Shown here: positions 25,293-33,622 of the stretch, in pieces
Layout: every line of letters begins with the position of its first letter
Position numbering within the stretch: the first letter of the stretch is position 1
DNA from: Roseateles oligotrophus
Lineage (GTDB): Bacteria > Pseudomonadota > Gammaproteobacteria > Burkholderiales > Burkholderiaceae_C
Assembly (NCBI RefSeq): GCF_025717515.1
Contig: NZ_JAJIRN010000014.1
Location: forward strand, 1-64,000
Direction of reading: 5' to 3'
DNA length: 64,000 nt
Position numbers and translations under genes: made by a program
Notes under the pieces: model-generated
Told to the model about the DNA's origin: nothing
Seen by the model: only the letters and a program-made list of their open reading frames with translations
Database searches by the model: none

Positions 25293-26276
25293 ATGCTGCT
25301 TTATTCACTCGAGGCGAACTGCACCTTCGCGCAAAACCTGGCGACCGCGCTGGACGCCACGCTGGCCCCTCATGAGGAGCGCGCTTTCCCCGATGGCGAA
25401 AGCAAGTTGCGCCCATTGAGTGACCCACGCGGCGCAGATTGCTATGTCTTGCTGAGCCTGCATGGCGGGCCCGTGAACAGTCCGCATGACAAGTTATGTC
25501 GACTGCTGATGTTCATCGCCACCTTGCGCGATCATGGTGCCGCCCGCGTCAGCGCGGTACTGCCCTATTTCGCCTATGCCCGCAAAGATCAGCGCACCAA
25601 GAGCTTCGACCCCCTGAGCCTGCGCTATGTGGCGCAGCTGTTCGAGGCGGTCGGCGTGGCGCAGGTGATCGTGCTGGAAGCACACAACGTGGCCGCGTTT
25701 GAAAATGCCTTTTCCTGCCCGACCCAGCATCTGTCGGCGCATCAGGCATTCAACGCGGCGGTCGAGGACATCCTCAAGGAAGGCGGCCGGGAAGGCCACA
25801 CCAGCGCTCCGCTGGCCGTCGTTTCACCCGACCCAGGCGGCGTCAAACGGGTGCAGCTCTGGCGCGAGGCGCTGGAGCTGCAATTGCAGCGCAGCGTCCA
25901 GTTCGCGATGATAGACAAACGCCGCAGCGCCGGCCTGCTGGGCGGCAGCCAGCTCGTCGCCGGCGATGTCGAGGGGGCGACCGTGCTGCTGCTGGATGAC
26001 CTGATCGCCAGCGGCGAGACCCTGCAGCGCAGCGCCAAGGCCTTGCAGCATGCCGGCGCCAAGCGCGTCATTGCCTTCGCCGCCCACGGTCTGTTCGTTG
26101 GTGATGCGCCGCAAATATTGATGGACGCAGCGCTGGCCCGCATCGTCATCACAGACTCGGTGCCGCCCTTCCGTCTACCGTCCAATTTGCCGGTCAGGGG
26201 AAAGGTCCAGATAGCCTCCAGCGTGCCCTTGTTTGCCCAGGCCATTCGAGACTCCAGCAATGCGTGGTGGCGATAG
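25293..26276 (+). CDS. Ribose-phosphate pyrophosphokinase homologue
   Basis: A 327-residue member of the PRPP synthetase family, which makes 5-phosphoribosyl diphosphate from ribose 5-phosphate and ATP. Visible signatures are YARKDQRTKSFDPLS (ATP-loop region), SPDPGGVKRVQLW, and the PRPP-binding loop VLLLDDLIASGETL. The loop differs from the usual DDMIDTGGT, so this is a divergent accessory form, not the housekeeping enzyme. The ATG at 25293 has GGAG eight bases upstream. Divergent to the envelope operon and with its own FNR-type box, it may supply PRPP to the HAD-UbiA enzyme or to stress nucleotide salvage. Confidence 0.85.
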   Translation: MLLYSLEANCTFAQNLATALDATLAPHEERAFPDGESKLRPLSDPRGADCYVLLSLHGGPVNSPHDKLCRLLMFIATLRDHGAARVSAVLPYFAYARKDQRTKSFDPLSLRYVAQLFEAVGVAQVIVLEAHNVAAFENAFSCPTQHLSAHQAFNAAVEDILKEGGREGHTSAPLAVVSPDPGGVKRVQLWREALELQLQRSVQFAMIDKRRSAGLLGGSQLVAGDVEGATVLLLDDLIASGETLQRSAKALQHAGAKRVIAFAAHGLFVGDAPQILMDAALARIVITDSVPPFRLPSNLPVRGKVQIASSVPLFAQAIRDSSNAWWR

Positions 26277-26311
26277 CAAAGCTGCCTGAGAAACATCAAA
26301 CAAATCAGCGC

Positions 26312-26325
26312 TTGAGTTTGCTCAA
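26312..26325. promoter_or_regulatory. FNR/CRP-type box upstream of the small DUF1488-like gene
   Basis: TTGAGTTTGCTCAA is a consensus-perfect inverted repeat with its centre 88 bp before the ATG at 26407. Confidence 0.65.
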
Positions 26326-26406
26326 CGCCGCCGACACAGGTGCTGCCATGCTGCCGGCTCCTATTGTTTTCAATCGGCCGAGTCGGCCATTTTCATGGAG
26401 ATTTTG

Positions 26407-26652
26407 ATGACCCCCTTGCCCCAATTCAATCCGATCACGAAAAGCCTGCGCTTCCTGGTGCCGATTGGAAAGGAATTCGTGACCGCCTATCTGTCCGAGA
26501 CCGCATGGCACGCAAGGCACGACATCGATCGGCGTGATGCTTCGCTGCAGGATCTGTATTTTGAAAATCAATCAGAAATAGACCACGCGGTCTTCAGAAA
26601 GTTCTCGGCCGGCGGTCGCGCGCCCGTCGTCTTGCGAGCGTCCGACCTTTGA
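26407..26652 (+). CDS. Small DUF1488-like protein
   Basis: An 81-residue protein. The order VPIGKEFVTAYLSETAWHA, then FENQSEIDHAVFRKFSAGG, then VVLRASDL resembles the DUF1488 family of small cytoplasmic proteins of unknown role; this is a tentative match. The ATG at 26407 follows GGAGATTTTG. An in-frame ATG at 26395 overlaps that ribosome-binding site and is less likely. It stands alone between two convergent or tandem stress genes and has a perfect FNR-type box. Confidence 0.65.
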   Translation: MTPLPQFNPITKSLRFLVPIGKEFVTAYLSETAWHARHDIDRRDASLQDLYFENQSEIDHAVFRKFSAGGRAPVVLRASDL

Positions 26653-26673
26653 GCGCCGAGCCCCGGAAAATTG

Positions 26674-27852
26674 TCAAAGCAGGCGATCACCTTGTTCGGC
26701 CAACTCATCCAATGCGGCAGTCGCGTGGCGCAAATATTGCACCGCCTGTGGCATCCATTTTCCGGGTGTACGGGTCTCGGCCTCAAGCAGATGGGCTGCA
26801 CTCAGGCGCGCCCGCAACAGCGCCCGCTGCACCGTGTAGAGCTTGATCAAGCCCAGCGGCGGGTGATCACCGAGCAATTGCGCGCAGCGGCTCAGCAGCG
26901 CCGGCCCCAAGTCGGGGGCGCCCTGCACCGCACACTCAAGGCTCAGGTAGCTCAACTCGTCAAAGACATCCAGCTCACGCAGGCTAGCGTCGAATTCAAG
27001 CGCATCAATCACCACCGGCGGCGTGCTCAAACAAATATGCTCCGGGCGCAAATCGCCATGCGCGTCGATGATGCGGCCGGCTTGCACGCGGGCGCGCAGC
27101 CAGTCTGCATGTTTGTCCAAAGCCTGCTCGAAGCGGTAGCACAGCGCGCCGATGCCGGGCAAACCAAAGCGCGGCAATGCGAGCACGCGCCGAGAGTCGG
27201 CCAAGGCCGCGTATTGACGCTGCAAATAGGCGTCCGCTGAGATTTTGACTACATCCGCCCGGCGATAGAAGTTCACCAACAGATCGAGCAGGCCCTCAAG
27301 CTCCGCAGCGGCCGGCGCGGCCTTGACCAGCAGCCGATCCAACATGCGCTCGGCCGGCAAACGGCGCATCTCGATGGCCCAATCAACCGTCTGGCCGGCC
27401 GCTGGCAAGTGCTCTTCCCGCAGCAAAGACAAGCTTCCCTGATGCCATTGCAAGGCCCACAGCCCCAGATAGACATTGGGTGCGAGACGCCGGTTCAGGC
27501 GCAACTCCTCACGCAAATCGGCCTCCCGCGCCTGCGGGGTCGAGAAGTCAAGAAAAGGGTAACGCACCGGCTTCTTCAGCTTGAATACCCGGTACTGCCC
27601 GAGCAGCACCCAAGCCATATGGGTTTCTATGCCCTGCACCGGTTGAGCGCCCTGCTCGCCTTGGCCGCCCGGTTCGCCTTGTTCACCATTAAAGCGAGGA
27701 ATCAGTGCGGCGCAAAGACAGGCCAGCTTGGCCTCAAGTCCGGGTTCTTCTTGCTGACGTGTCATATGCAGACGGACGGGCGGCCTGGTTAGAACGGCGC
27801 CTGCCTTGACCGGAACGATTTGACTTGGCTTGCTGAACAGGTTGATATGCAT
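26674..27852 (-). CDS. Aminoglycoside-phosphotransferase-like kinase protein
   Basis: A 392-residue protein with the APH/choline-kinase fold. The catalytic loop is HGDLRPEHICL, and the metal-binding segment follows as VVIDALEFDASLRELDVFDEL. This arrangement matches the N-terminal half of the bifunctional phosphotransferase/ATP-binding proteins of the Rv2004c type; the C-terminal P-loop half is absent, so this is a single-domain relative. It is unlikely to confer antibiotic resistance. GAGGTG precedes the ATG. The gene starts 8 bp after the HtrA-type gene and probably shares its transcript. Confidence 0.8.
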   Translation of the reverse strand: MHINLFSKPSQIVPVKAGAVLTRPPVRLHMTRQQEEPGLEAKLACLCAALIPRFNGEQGEPGGQGEQGAQPVQGIETHMAWVLLGQYRVFKLKKPVRYPFLDFSTPQAREADLREELRLNRRLAPNVYLGLWALQWHQGSLSLLREEHLPAAGQTVDWAIEMRRLPAERMLDRLLVKAAPAAAELEGLLDLLVNFYRRADVVKISADAYLQRQYAALADSRRVLALPRFGLPGIGALCYRFEQALDKHADWLRARVQAGRIIDAHGDLRPEHICLSTPPVVIDALEFDASLRELDVFDELSYLSLECAVQGAPDLGPALLSRCAQLLGDHPPLGLIKLYTVQRALLRARLSAAHLLEAETRTPGKWMPQAVQYLRHATAALDELAEQGDRLL

Positions 27853-27860
27853 TCAGCACC

Positions 27861-29378
27861 TCATTCGAGTTCCAGTGGCACGAACTGCCGAATCCCATCA
27901 CGTTCGACCAACAAGGCAGCCGCCTTTGAGCTTTTTTCCAGCAGGGCCCGCAACTGCTCCACCGAAACAAGCGGCACACCGTTGAAGGTCAGCAAAACAT
28001 CGCCAGGCCGCAAGCCTGCCCGCACGGCCGCACCCGCCACCGCGATGACCAACAGCCCGCCGTCGAGTCCGGTCTGTTCTCGCTCTTCTTTGCTAAGCGG
28101 CCTAAGCTGCAAGCCCAGCGGGCTGTGCGGCATATTCTGTGGCGCACTGCGAGCGGAAGGCGTTTGCGGCTGCCCCTCTTCGGCTGCGCCGAGTTTGGCC
28201 ATCAGTTCGCGCCAAGCACGGTCGCGCCAGATCTTCAGGCGCACCGTTTCGCCGGCTGCTGACATCTGGATACGGCTGCTCAATTCGGCAGAATGCTTGA
28301 TGGCCACGCCATTCAACTCGGTAATCACATCACCGGCACGCAAGCCGGCAGCGGCAGCCGCCGAACCACGCTGCACCAGGACGATCAACGCACCTTCGGG
28401 TCGACTCAGACCAAAAGACTCCGCGAGAGCCTGATCAAGCTCTTGAATCCGTACACCCAAGCGGGCATGCGAGGCCTTGCCCGTCGCCAGGATCTGATCC
28501 TTGACCTTCAACGCCACATCAATCGGGATCGCAAATGACAAGCCTTGATAGCCGCCCGAGCGCGAAAAAATCTGCGCGTTGATGCCGACCACGGCGCCGC
28601 TGGCATCGAACAAGGGCCCGCCCGAATTGCCCGGATTCACCGCCGCGTCGGTTTGTATGAAAGGCACGGCAGCATCGCCGGGCAGCGAACGCCCCATCGC
28701 GCTGACGATGCCTTGCGTCGCGCTTTGCTCGAAACCAAAGGGCGAGCCGATCGCCAGCACCGGGTCGCCGACTTGCAACCGCGACACCTCACCCATTCGC
28801 ACCGTCGGCAAGTTTTTTGCATTGATACGCAGCACTGCCACATCGGTGCTGGGATCGGCGCCAAGCACCTTGGCCTTGAACTCACGCCTGTCACTGAGCT
28901 TGACCGTCACCTCCTTGGCCTCGCGCACCACATGGGCATTCGTCAGCACCACGCCATCACTGCTGATGATGAAGCCCGAGGCTTGGCTGCGAAAGGGCAC
29001 ATCGTTCCAAGGCAAGCGCCCCTGGAAGCCAGGCAGACCTCTGAAGAACTGCAGGAAGGGATCTTCCAAACCCGGCGGGAATTCCCCTTCCTCAAGCTTG
29101 TGCGAGCCGGCCACCGTAACGCCCACGACCGCCGGAGCCGACTGCCGCACAATGCTGCGGTAGCTTAAAGCAGCCGGCGGTGATTCCGCCAAAGCGGCGG
29201 ACGCAGGCGCAGCGAGCGGGCCGGCGCCGGGTGGAGCCATCGCGGCAGAAGCCGCGGGCCCGCTGGCCGCCACCTTCTTGGGAAACCAGCCGAACAGATC
29301 CAGCCCGGTCGCCTGACCGGCCAGCCCAAACAGCGCGCCGAGCAGCATCAGAGTGAAAAAGACGGTATGCCGTTTCAT
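27861..29378 (-). CDS. Do-family (HtrA/DegP-like) periplasmic serine protease
   Basis: A 505-residue periplasmic protease and chaperone that removes damaged envelope proteins. After a signal peptide and an Ala-rich linker comes a trypsin-like domain. Its triad is visible: H149 in TNAHVV, D179 in STDVAVLRI and S252 in GNSGGPLF. Two PDZ domains follow (about 300-390 and 410-500). The ATG at 29378 is preceded by AGGA. It lies 69 bp after the BON-domain gene and directly before the phosphotransferase-like gene, so a three-gene stress operon is likely, controlled from the box at 30159. Confidence 0.92.
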   Translation of the reverse strand: MKRHTVFFTLMLLGALFGLAGQATGLDLFGWFPKKVAASGPAASAAMAPPGAGPLAAPASAALAESPPAALSYRSIVRQSAPAVVGVTVAGSHKLEEGEFPPGLEDPFLQFFRGLPGFQGRLPWNDVPFRSQASGFIISSDGVVLTNAHVVREAKEVTVKLSDRREFKAKVLGADPSTDVAVLRINAKNLPTVRMGEVSRLQVGDPVLAIGSPFGFEQSATQGIVSAMGRSLPGDAAVPFIQTDAAVNPGNSGGPLFDASGAVVGINAQIFSRSGGYQGLSFAIPIDVALKVKDQILATGKASHARLGVRIQELDQALAESFGLSRPEGALIVLVQRGSAAAAAGLRAGDVITELNGVAIKHSAELSSRIQMSAAGETVRLKIWRDRAWRELMAKLGAAEEGQPQTPSARSAPQNMPHSPLGLQLRPLSKEEREQTGLDGGLLVIAVAGAAVRAGLRPGDVLLTFNGVPLVSVEQLRALLEKSSKAAALLVERDGIRQFVPLELE

Positions 29379-29447
29379 GGAGATCCTCTTTGGCTGGCCA
29401 TCACTGCTCGACACGACCGATCGCCGCGCGGACCCGCCGGCGCAAGC

Positions 29448-30101
29448 TCAGAGCCCGACCTTCAACTCATTCAGGACCGTGCTGATGCCGGGCACGCTCC
29501 AGGCGGCGGTGTAGGCGGCCGAGCGCTCGGCCCATGAATGGACCTTGCCGCGCAAGGTCACCGTGGCGCCCTTGACGTCGACCTCGATGCCCTTCGCCTC
29601 GTCGGCCGCCTGCCGGATCAAGGCCGTCCGGATGCGGGCGCCGACATCGCTTGGCGTCGTGACCTGCTTGAGCTTGATGTTATTGCTCAGGCCAACAATC
29701 CCGGTCAGATCACGTACCGCCTTCTCCGCAGCGTCACGCTGGTATTGCCAGTCCACCTCACCTTTCAAGCTGACCCAGCCCTTGTCAACGGTCGCCTGGA
29801 TGCGATCGTGCGGCACCATCGCGTGCCAGCGCAAGGCGGTTTCGGCCGCCGCAGCGATCTCCGCATCGCCGCGCTTGTGGCCAGGGTCGAGCTTGACGTC
29901 CAACTCCATCGCAATGGCGTGAACACCCTGCACGCGCTGGACGGCCTTCTGGACCGCGGAGCGCTCGGCATAGGTGTCGAGATGGCCGGTCAACACCACC
30001 ACCCCGTCTTTGACCGCCACGCCCACTTGTGCCGCCTTGATGGAAGGATCCCATTCCAATTCGGCCTGGATGTCTTTTTTCAATTGCAGATCGGTTTTCA
30101 T
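29448..30101 (-). CDS. Three-BON-domain protein (OsmY-like)
   Basis: A 217-residue protein made of three BON domains (about 1-70, 75-145, 148-217), each with a pattern like VKDGVVVLTGHLDTYAERSAV. BON domains bind phospholipid or protein surfaces and occur in osmotic and envelope stress proteins such as OsmY. No signal peptide is evident here, unlike periplasmic OsmY, so it may act in the cytoplasm. It heads an operon with the HtrA-type protease, and an FNR-type box stands 64 bp before its ATG. A related, truncated gene lies at the right end of the window. Confidence 0.88.
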   Translation of the reverse strand: MKTDLQLKKDIQAELEWDPSIKAAQVGVAVKDGVVVLTGHLDTYAERSAVQKAVQRVQGVHAIAMELDVKLDPGHKRGDAEIAAAAETALRWHAMVPHDRIQATVDKGWVSLKGEVDWQYQRDAAEKAVRDLTGIVGLSNNIKLKQVTTPSDVGARIRTALIRQAADEAKGIEVDVKGATVTLRGKVHSWAERSAAYTAAWSVPGISTVLNELKVGL

Positions 30102-30158
30102 AACGCGCCTTTCGGTTGATTGGGTGCATGCAATTTATGCAGGGCCAAGCCAGCTCAA

Positions 30159-30172
30159 TTGAGCAGACGCAA
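30159..30172. promoter_or_regulatory. FNR/CRP-type box, BON-HtrA operon side
   Basis: TTGAGCAGACGCAA matches the consensus exactly, with its centre 64 bp before the BON start codon. Confidence 0.65.
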
Positions 30173-30238
30173 TTGGCTGCGTTTTGAGCCGCCACAGCGA
30201 CTCAAGCCAAGCATTCAAGCCATGCAAAGGCCGCCGCA

Positions 30239-30252
30239 TTGAGCGCGCGCAA
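30239..30252. promoter_or_regulatory. FNR/CRP-type box, CBS gene side
   Basis: TTGAGCGCGCGCAA matches the consensus exactly, with its centre 100 bp before the CBS start codon at 30346. It is the second box of this divergent promoter. Confidence 0.65.
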
Positions 30253-30345
30253 GTGCCAGGCGCCGCGTCGGCGGCAAGCTCCTCCCTGCCATTTTTTCGG
30301 ATGCAAAACAAGCCAAACCGTTCCACAAGCCGAGAGGACTTCAAC

Positions 30346-30867
30346 ATGAAAATCAGAGAAATTTGCAAGCATCAAGTGATCACCATCGACCGGGAAAAGT
30401 CGCTCAGTGACGCTGCCACCTTGATGCGGGAACACCATATCGGCGCACTCGTGGTGACCGCCATGACGCCCGAGGGACCGCGCGTGCGGGGTGTGGTGAC
30501 CGATCGCGATCTGGTCGTCCACGCGCTGGCCAAGAGCACCAATACCGAGGTCATGGAAATCGGCGATCTGGTGCACAGCACCGTCACCTTGATCTCCGAA
30601 AGCGCCGATATCGGCGACGGCATTCTGGCGATGCAGCAAAGCGGCGTGCGGCGTTTGCTGGTCAAGAATGGCGATGACCGGCTGGCCGGCATCGTCTCCT
30701 TTGATGACCTGATCGCCGCCTGCGCGACCGAGTTCACCAATTTGGCCCGCATCATCAGTGTCGGTATCGAGCGCGAGAGCCGGTCCACCACCGTGGGCCT
30801 GAAGCCCGCCGTTACCCTGCGCATCCCGGCGATGGGAACGGCGGCTTGGGCCAACGTGGTGCTGTAA
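30346..30867 (+). CDS. CBS-domain-pair protein
   Basis: A 173-residue protein consisting almost only of two CBS domains: MKIREICKHQVITIDREKSL to VVTDRDLVVHAL, then IGDLVHSTVTLISESADIG to LAGIVSFDDLIAA. Such Bateman modules sense adenine nucleotides or other ligands. A single CBS-pair protein of this kind (Rv2626c) is among the strongest hypoxia-induced proteins in Mycobacterium. The ATG at 30346 has GAGAGGA upstream; the longer frame lacks a good start. It is divergent from the BON-HtrA operon and has its own FNR-type box. Confidence 0.88.
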   Translation: MKIREICKHQVITIDREKSLSDAATLMREHHIGALVVTAMTPEGPRVRGVVTDRDLVVHALAKSTNTEVMEIGDLVHSTVTLISESADIGDGILAMQQSGVRRLLVKNGDDRLAGIVSFDDLIAACATEFTNLARIISVGIERESRSTTVGLKPAVTLRIPAMGTAAWANVVL

Positions 30868-30920
30868 AGCGCGGCCCCACAAGCCGCCGAGTTGCCGCCC
30901 GCTCAGGCGGCTTAGGCGGC

Positions 30921-31976
30921 TCAGGCGGCTCTCGCCCGCTGGCCCCAATGCTGCACGGCAAACGCTTCAATGAAGGGCTGCAATCGAGCCACCGGCAGAT
31001 GGTCGATGCCGGCCGCCGCCACGCGCCCGCCGCCGCCGAACTGCCGGCACAACTCGTCGGCGCCGGCCGGGGCATCCAGCGGCGCGCGCACACTGACCCG
31101 GTGACCACCCTGCGGGTCGCTTCGCAGCACCGCATGGGCGCGCTGCGGGTCACTCTGTACGAGCGAGTTGGCAAGGCAGCCGCTAACTCTTCTAGTCCAC
31201 GGCTCATCCGGCAATATCAGCAGGCTGGCGTGACCATCTTGCCAAAAAGGCGTGAGCGTCCGGGCCTTGCGCAGATCGTCCGACTTGAGGCTCAGCAATT
31301 GCTGCAATACCGGCTCTTGCTGCAAGGCTTGCAGCGGATCCTGAAAGCGCGCCAATTTGCCATAGAGCGCAGTTGGGCTGATCAAGACATCCGCGAGTGT
31401 CTCGCCATAGGCGTTGTAATTGATCGCCTCGCCCAATTGCCGCAGCAAGCCGCGATCACGCTCATTGATGCCGCTTGCAAGCGCCAGCGCGTCGGCCACC
31501 GCCAGCAGGTTATCGCCATAGGCCCCGACCAAGGCCCAGTCCCGCCAGCGCCCTTGCAGGTATCGGTCCATCAAGAGGCTGCTGCAGGTATTGCTGCGGC
31601 TGTCGAGATGGGCATGCAGCCCGGGATGTGCCGGCATCAAGGCAAAGCCATGATGATCGAAGTAGTGCACCTGCGCGCCCATCGCCAGCAACTGCTGCAA
31701 GGCCGGCAGATTGCGCTGCATGGATAGATCACAAACCAGCACCTCAAGCGGCCCGGCAATCTCCCCGGCCAGGACCGGCACCTGACGCAATAGCTCGATA
31801 TCGCGCTTGAGGCCGGTGATCAGCGTGGCCGGCAGCGGCTGCTGCAGCCGCCATTGCAGCACCGCGCAAAGCCCGTCGGCATCGCCATTGCAGACATCAA
31901 AACGGCGCATCTGCGGCGCTCGCCTGGGTTCGGCCGCCGATTGCGGGGCCGGCATAAAGAAATCTCGCTGATTCAT
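30921..31976 (-). CDS. DHH-family phosphoesterase
   Basis: A 351-residue phosphoesterase of the DHH superfamily. The metal ligands appear in NGDADGLCAV near residue 30 and in the name-giving YFDHHG. The C-terminal DHHA1-type substrate motif is FGGGGRVAAAGI. Relatives cleave short oligonucleotides, cyclic dinucleotide products or pyrophosphate; the substrate here is unknown. The ATG at 31976 has AGGAAG upstream and overlaps the stop of the phosphoribosyltransferase gene by 4 bp, indicating translational coupling. It is the last gene of a three-gene operon. Confidence 0.87.
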   Translation of the reverse strand: MNQRDFFMPAPQSAAEPRRAPQMRRFDVCNGDADGLCAVLQWRLQQPLPATLITGLKRDIELLRQVPVLAGEIAGPLEVLVCDLSMQRNLPALQQLLAMGAQVHYFDHHGFALMPAHPGLHAHLDSRSNTCSSLLMDRYLQGRWRDWALVGAYGDNLLAVADALALASGINERDRGLLRQLGEAINYNAYGETLADVLISPTALYGKLARFQDPLQALQQEPVLQQLLSLKSDDLRKARTLTPFWQDGHASLLILPDEPWTRRVSGCLANSLVQSDPQRAHAVLRSDPQGGHRVSVRAPLDAPAGADELCRQFGGGGRVAAAGIDHLPVARLQPFIEAFAVQHWGQRARAA

Positions 31977-32635
31977 GTTCTTCCTTCCCTGTTGCTGCGC
32001 AGCCAAGCCAGCACCTCTTCGTCACTGAGCTGAGGAAACTGCTCGTAATGCGCGCCGACGGACCCGAAGAATGACGGCTCCGACAGACAGACCACGGTAT
32101 CGACCAAGGGCCGCAAACCGGCCAGCGACTGCGCCGCCGCGACCGGCACGGCCAACACCAACTTGGCCGGCTTGAGCAGCCGCAAGGCCTGCAGCGCGGC
32201 ACGCATCGTGGTGCCCGTGGCGATACCGTCATCAACCACCACCACCGTGCGGCCGGCCACGCTGAGGGCGGGCCTGCCCGCCCGGTAGAGTCGCCGGCGG
32301 CGATCAAGTTCTTCACGCTGAACCCTCGCCTCGCGCTCGATATAGGGCGCCGTGGCACCGCTCAGATGCGCCGTCTCGGGGTCTATCACGGTGGCCGAAT
32401 CGCCCTCGGCCACCGCGCCCACGGCCAACTCTGCATGGCCCGGCGCGCCGATCTTGCGAACGATCAACAACTCCAAGGGCGCCTGCAGCGCCTTGGCCAC
32501 CATCGCGGCCACCGGCACGCCGCCGCGCGGCAAGGCGAGTATCAGGGGCTGACTCAATTCCAGCCGCATCAACGCGGCTGCCAGCAAACGGCCGGCTTCA
32601 AGGCGGTCGCTAAAAACCTTGTCCGTCAACATCAT
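31973..32635 (-). CDS. Type I phosphoribosyltransferase-family protein
   Basis: A protein of about 220 residues with the PRTase fold. The PRPP-binding loop is VVVVDDGIATGTTM, and an upstream LALPRGGVPVAAM matches the family. Such stand-alone PRTases occur in stress regulons (for example Rv0571c/Rv2030c-type proteins of Mycobacterium, where a PRTase is joined to a hydrolase). Here the hydrolase is a separate gene directly upstream, overlapping or abutting. GAGG precedes the tandem ATGs at 32635/32632. The real base or acceptor is not known. Confidence 0.88.
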   Translation of the reverse strand: MMLTDKVFSDRLEAGRLLAAALMRLELSQPLILALPRGGVPVAAMVAKALQAPLELLIVRKIGAPGHAELAVGAVAEGDSATVIDPETAHLSGATAPYIEREARVQREELDRRRRLYRAGRPALSVAGRTVVVVDDGIATGTTMRAALQALRLLKPAKLVLAVPVAAAQSLAGLRPLVDTVVCLSEPSFFGSVGAHYEQFPQLSDEEVLAWLRSNREGRT

Positions 32636-32643
32636 TTCCGTCC

Positions 32644-33276
32644 TCAAGCCGGCTTGGCCAAATGATCGTTAAACCACGCGCTTGCCAACATCGCCGCCGT
32701 ATGCAAAGTGCCGGCCTCCTCAAACAGATGGCTGGCGCGGGGTACCACTTCGATACGTTTTTCGCAGCGCAGATACTTGAAAGCCGCCCGGTTCAACGCC
32801 AGCACCTCACTGTCGGCCGCGCCAACAATCAACAGACTGGCGGCCCGCACATGCTCCAGATAGGAATGCGCCAGATCGGGGCGCCCGCCGCGCGACACCA
32901 CCGCTGACCAAATTTCGGGCTGCCGCGCGGCCGCCACGAAAGCCGCCGCCGCACCAGTGCTCGCACCGAACAAACCCATCGGCAAGCCCTGCGCCGCAGG
33001 TGGCAAGGACGCGGGCACCGCCTGCAGGCGCAGCGCCAGCAACTCGATGTCGAAAACCTGCAGGATGTCGGCAGCCTCCGCTTCGGTCAGAAGATCAAAC
33101 AGCAAGGTCGCAAAGCCTTGGCGTTGCAGCGTTTGTGCCACCTGCAAATTACGCCGACTGTTGCGGCCGCTGCCGCGACCATGCGCGAACACGATCAAGC
33201 CGCGGGCTTTTTCGCTCACGCACAGGTCACCGACGAGGCGAGAGTTGCCAATCAGGATCCTCGAATGCCCATTCAT
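32644..33276 (-). CDS. Alpha/beta hydrolase (dienelactone-hydrolase-like)
   Basis: A 210-residue alpha/beta hydrolase. The oxyanion region is VFAHGRGSGRNS, the nucleophile elbow is GASTGAAAAF (Ser), the acid lies in LLIVGAADSEVLALN, and the late histidine is in VPRASHLFEEAG. The ATG at 33276 (MNGHSRILIG) is preferred over the longer frame. It is the first gene of the hydrolase-PRTase-DHH operon, and an FNR-type box is centred 80 bp upstream. The pairing with a PRTase mirrors fused proteins in other stress regulons. Confidence 0.85.
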   Translation of the reverse strand: MNGHSRILIGNSRLVGDLCVSEKARGLIVFAHGRGSGRNSRRNLQVAQTLQRQGFATLLFDLLTEAEAADILQVFDIELLALRLQAVPASLPPAAQGLPMGLFGASTGAAAAFVAAARQPEIWSAVVSRGGRPDLAHSYLEHVRAASLLIVGAADSEVLALNRAAFKYLRCEKRIEVVPRASHLFEEAGTLHTAAMLASAWFNDHLAKPA

Positions 33277-33622
33277 GGCGGGCCCTTTCAATCGCGCCGA
33301 CGGCGCCGGCAAATCTGCATCGATATTTGCAGCTCCGCATCAAGCGCCTTTGAGCAAACTCAGCGCGGCGCGTGATCGATCGGCAAGGTCTCGGCGACCG
33401 CATTGCCTGCTCCCAAACGGATTGATTGCGAATCGGCAATGGCGGCTCCCGGCACAGCCACAAACTGTGCTAACGCCTTGTTGCATGGTGATTGCGCCGG
33501 TCAGGGCTTGTTTTGATGCGGGCCGCCGCCGCATCGGAACGGCGTTGGAAGTAGTGGCGGAACGACGGCGACTCAGCCGAACTCAATCAGTCAATCAATC
33601 AATCATCAAAGGAGATGCGATC
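33277..33622. other. Divergent intergenic region (346 bp) before the metacaspase
   Basis: The region holds the control box of the leftward hydrolase operon (33350) and, near the metacaspase start, a short run of TCAA units around 33583-33604 followed by AAAGGAGA. No clear FNR-type box is seen for the metacaspase itself, and no gene is supported here. Confidence 0.6.
33350..33363. promoter_or_regulatory. FNR/CRP-type box of the hydrolase operon
   Basis: TTGAGCAAACTCAG has one mismatch to the consensus, with its centre 80 bp before the hydrolase start codon. Confidence 0.6.

Noticed and set aside
26674-27852. Aminoglycoside resistance gene
   Set aside because: Only the kinase fold is shared; the gene sits in a stress operon and resembles the Rv2004c-type phosphotransferase group.
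30902-30931. Short AGGCGGCT repeats after the CBS gene
   Set aside because: Three imperfect 9-bp units at the end of the convergent DHH gene, encoding its Ala/Arg tail; no sign of a functional array.
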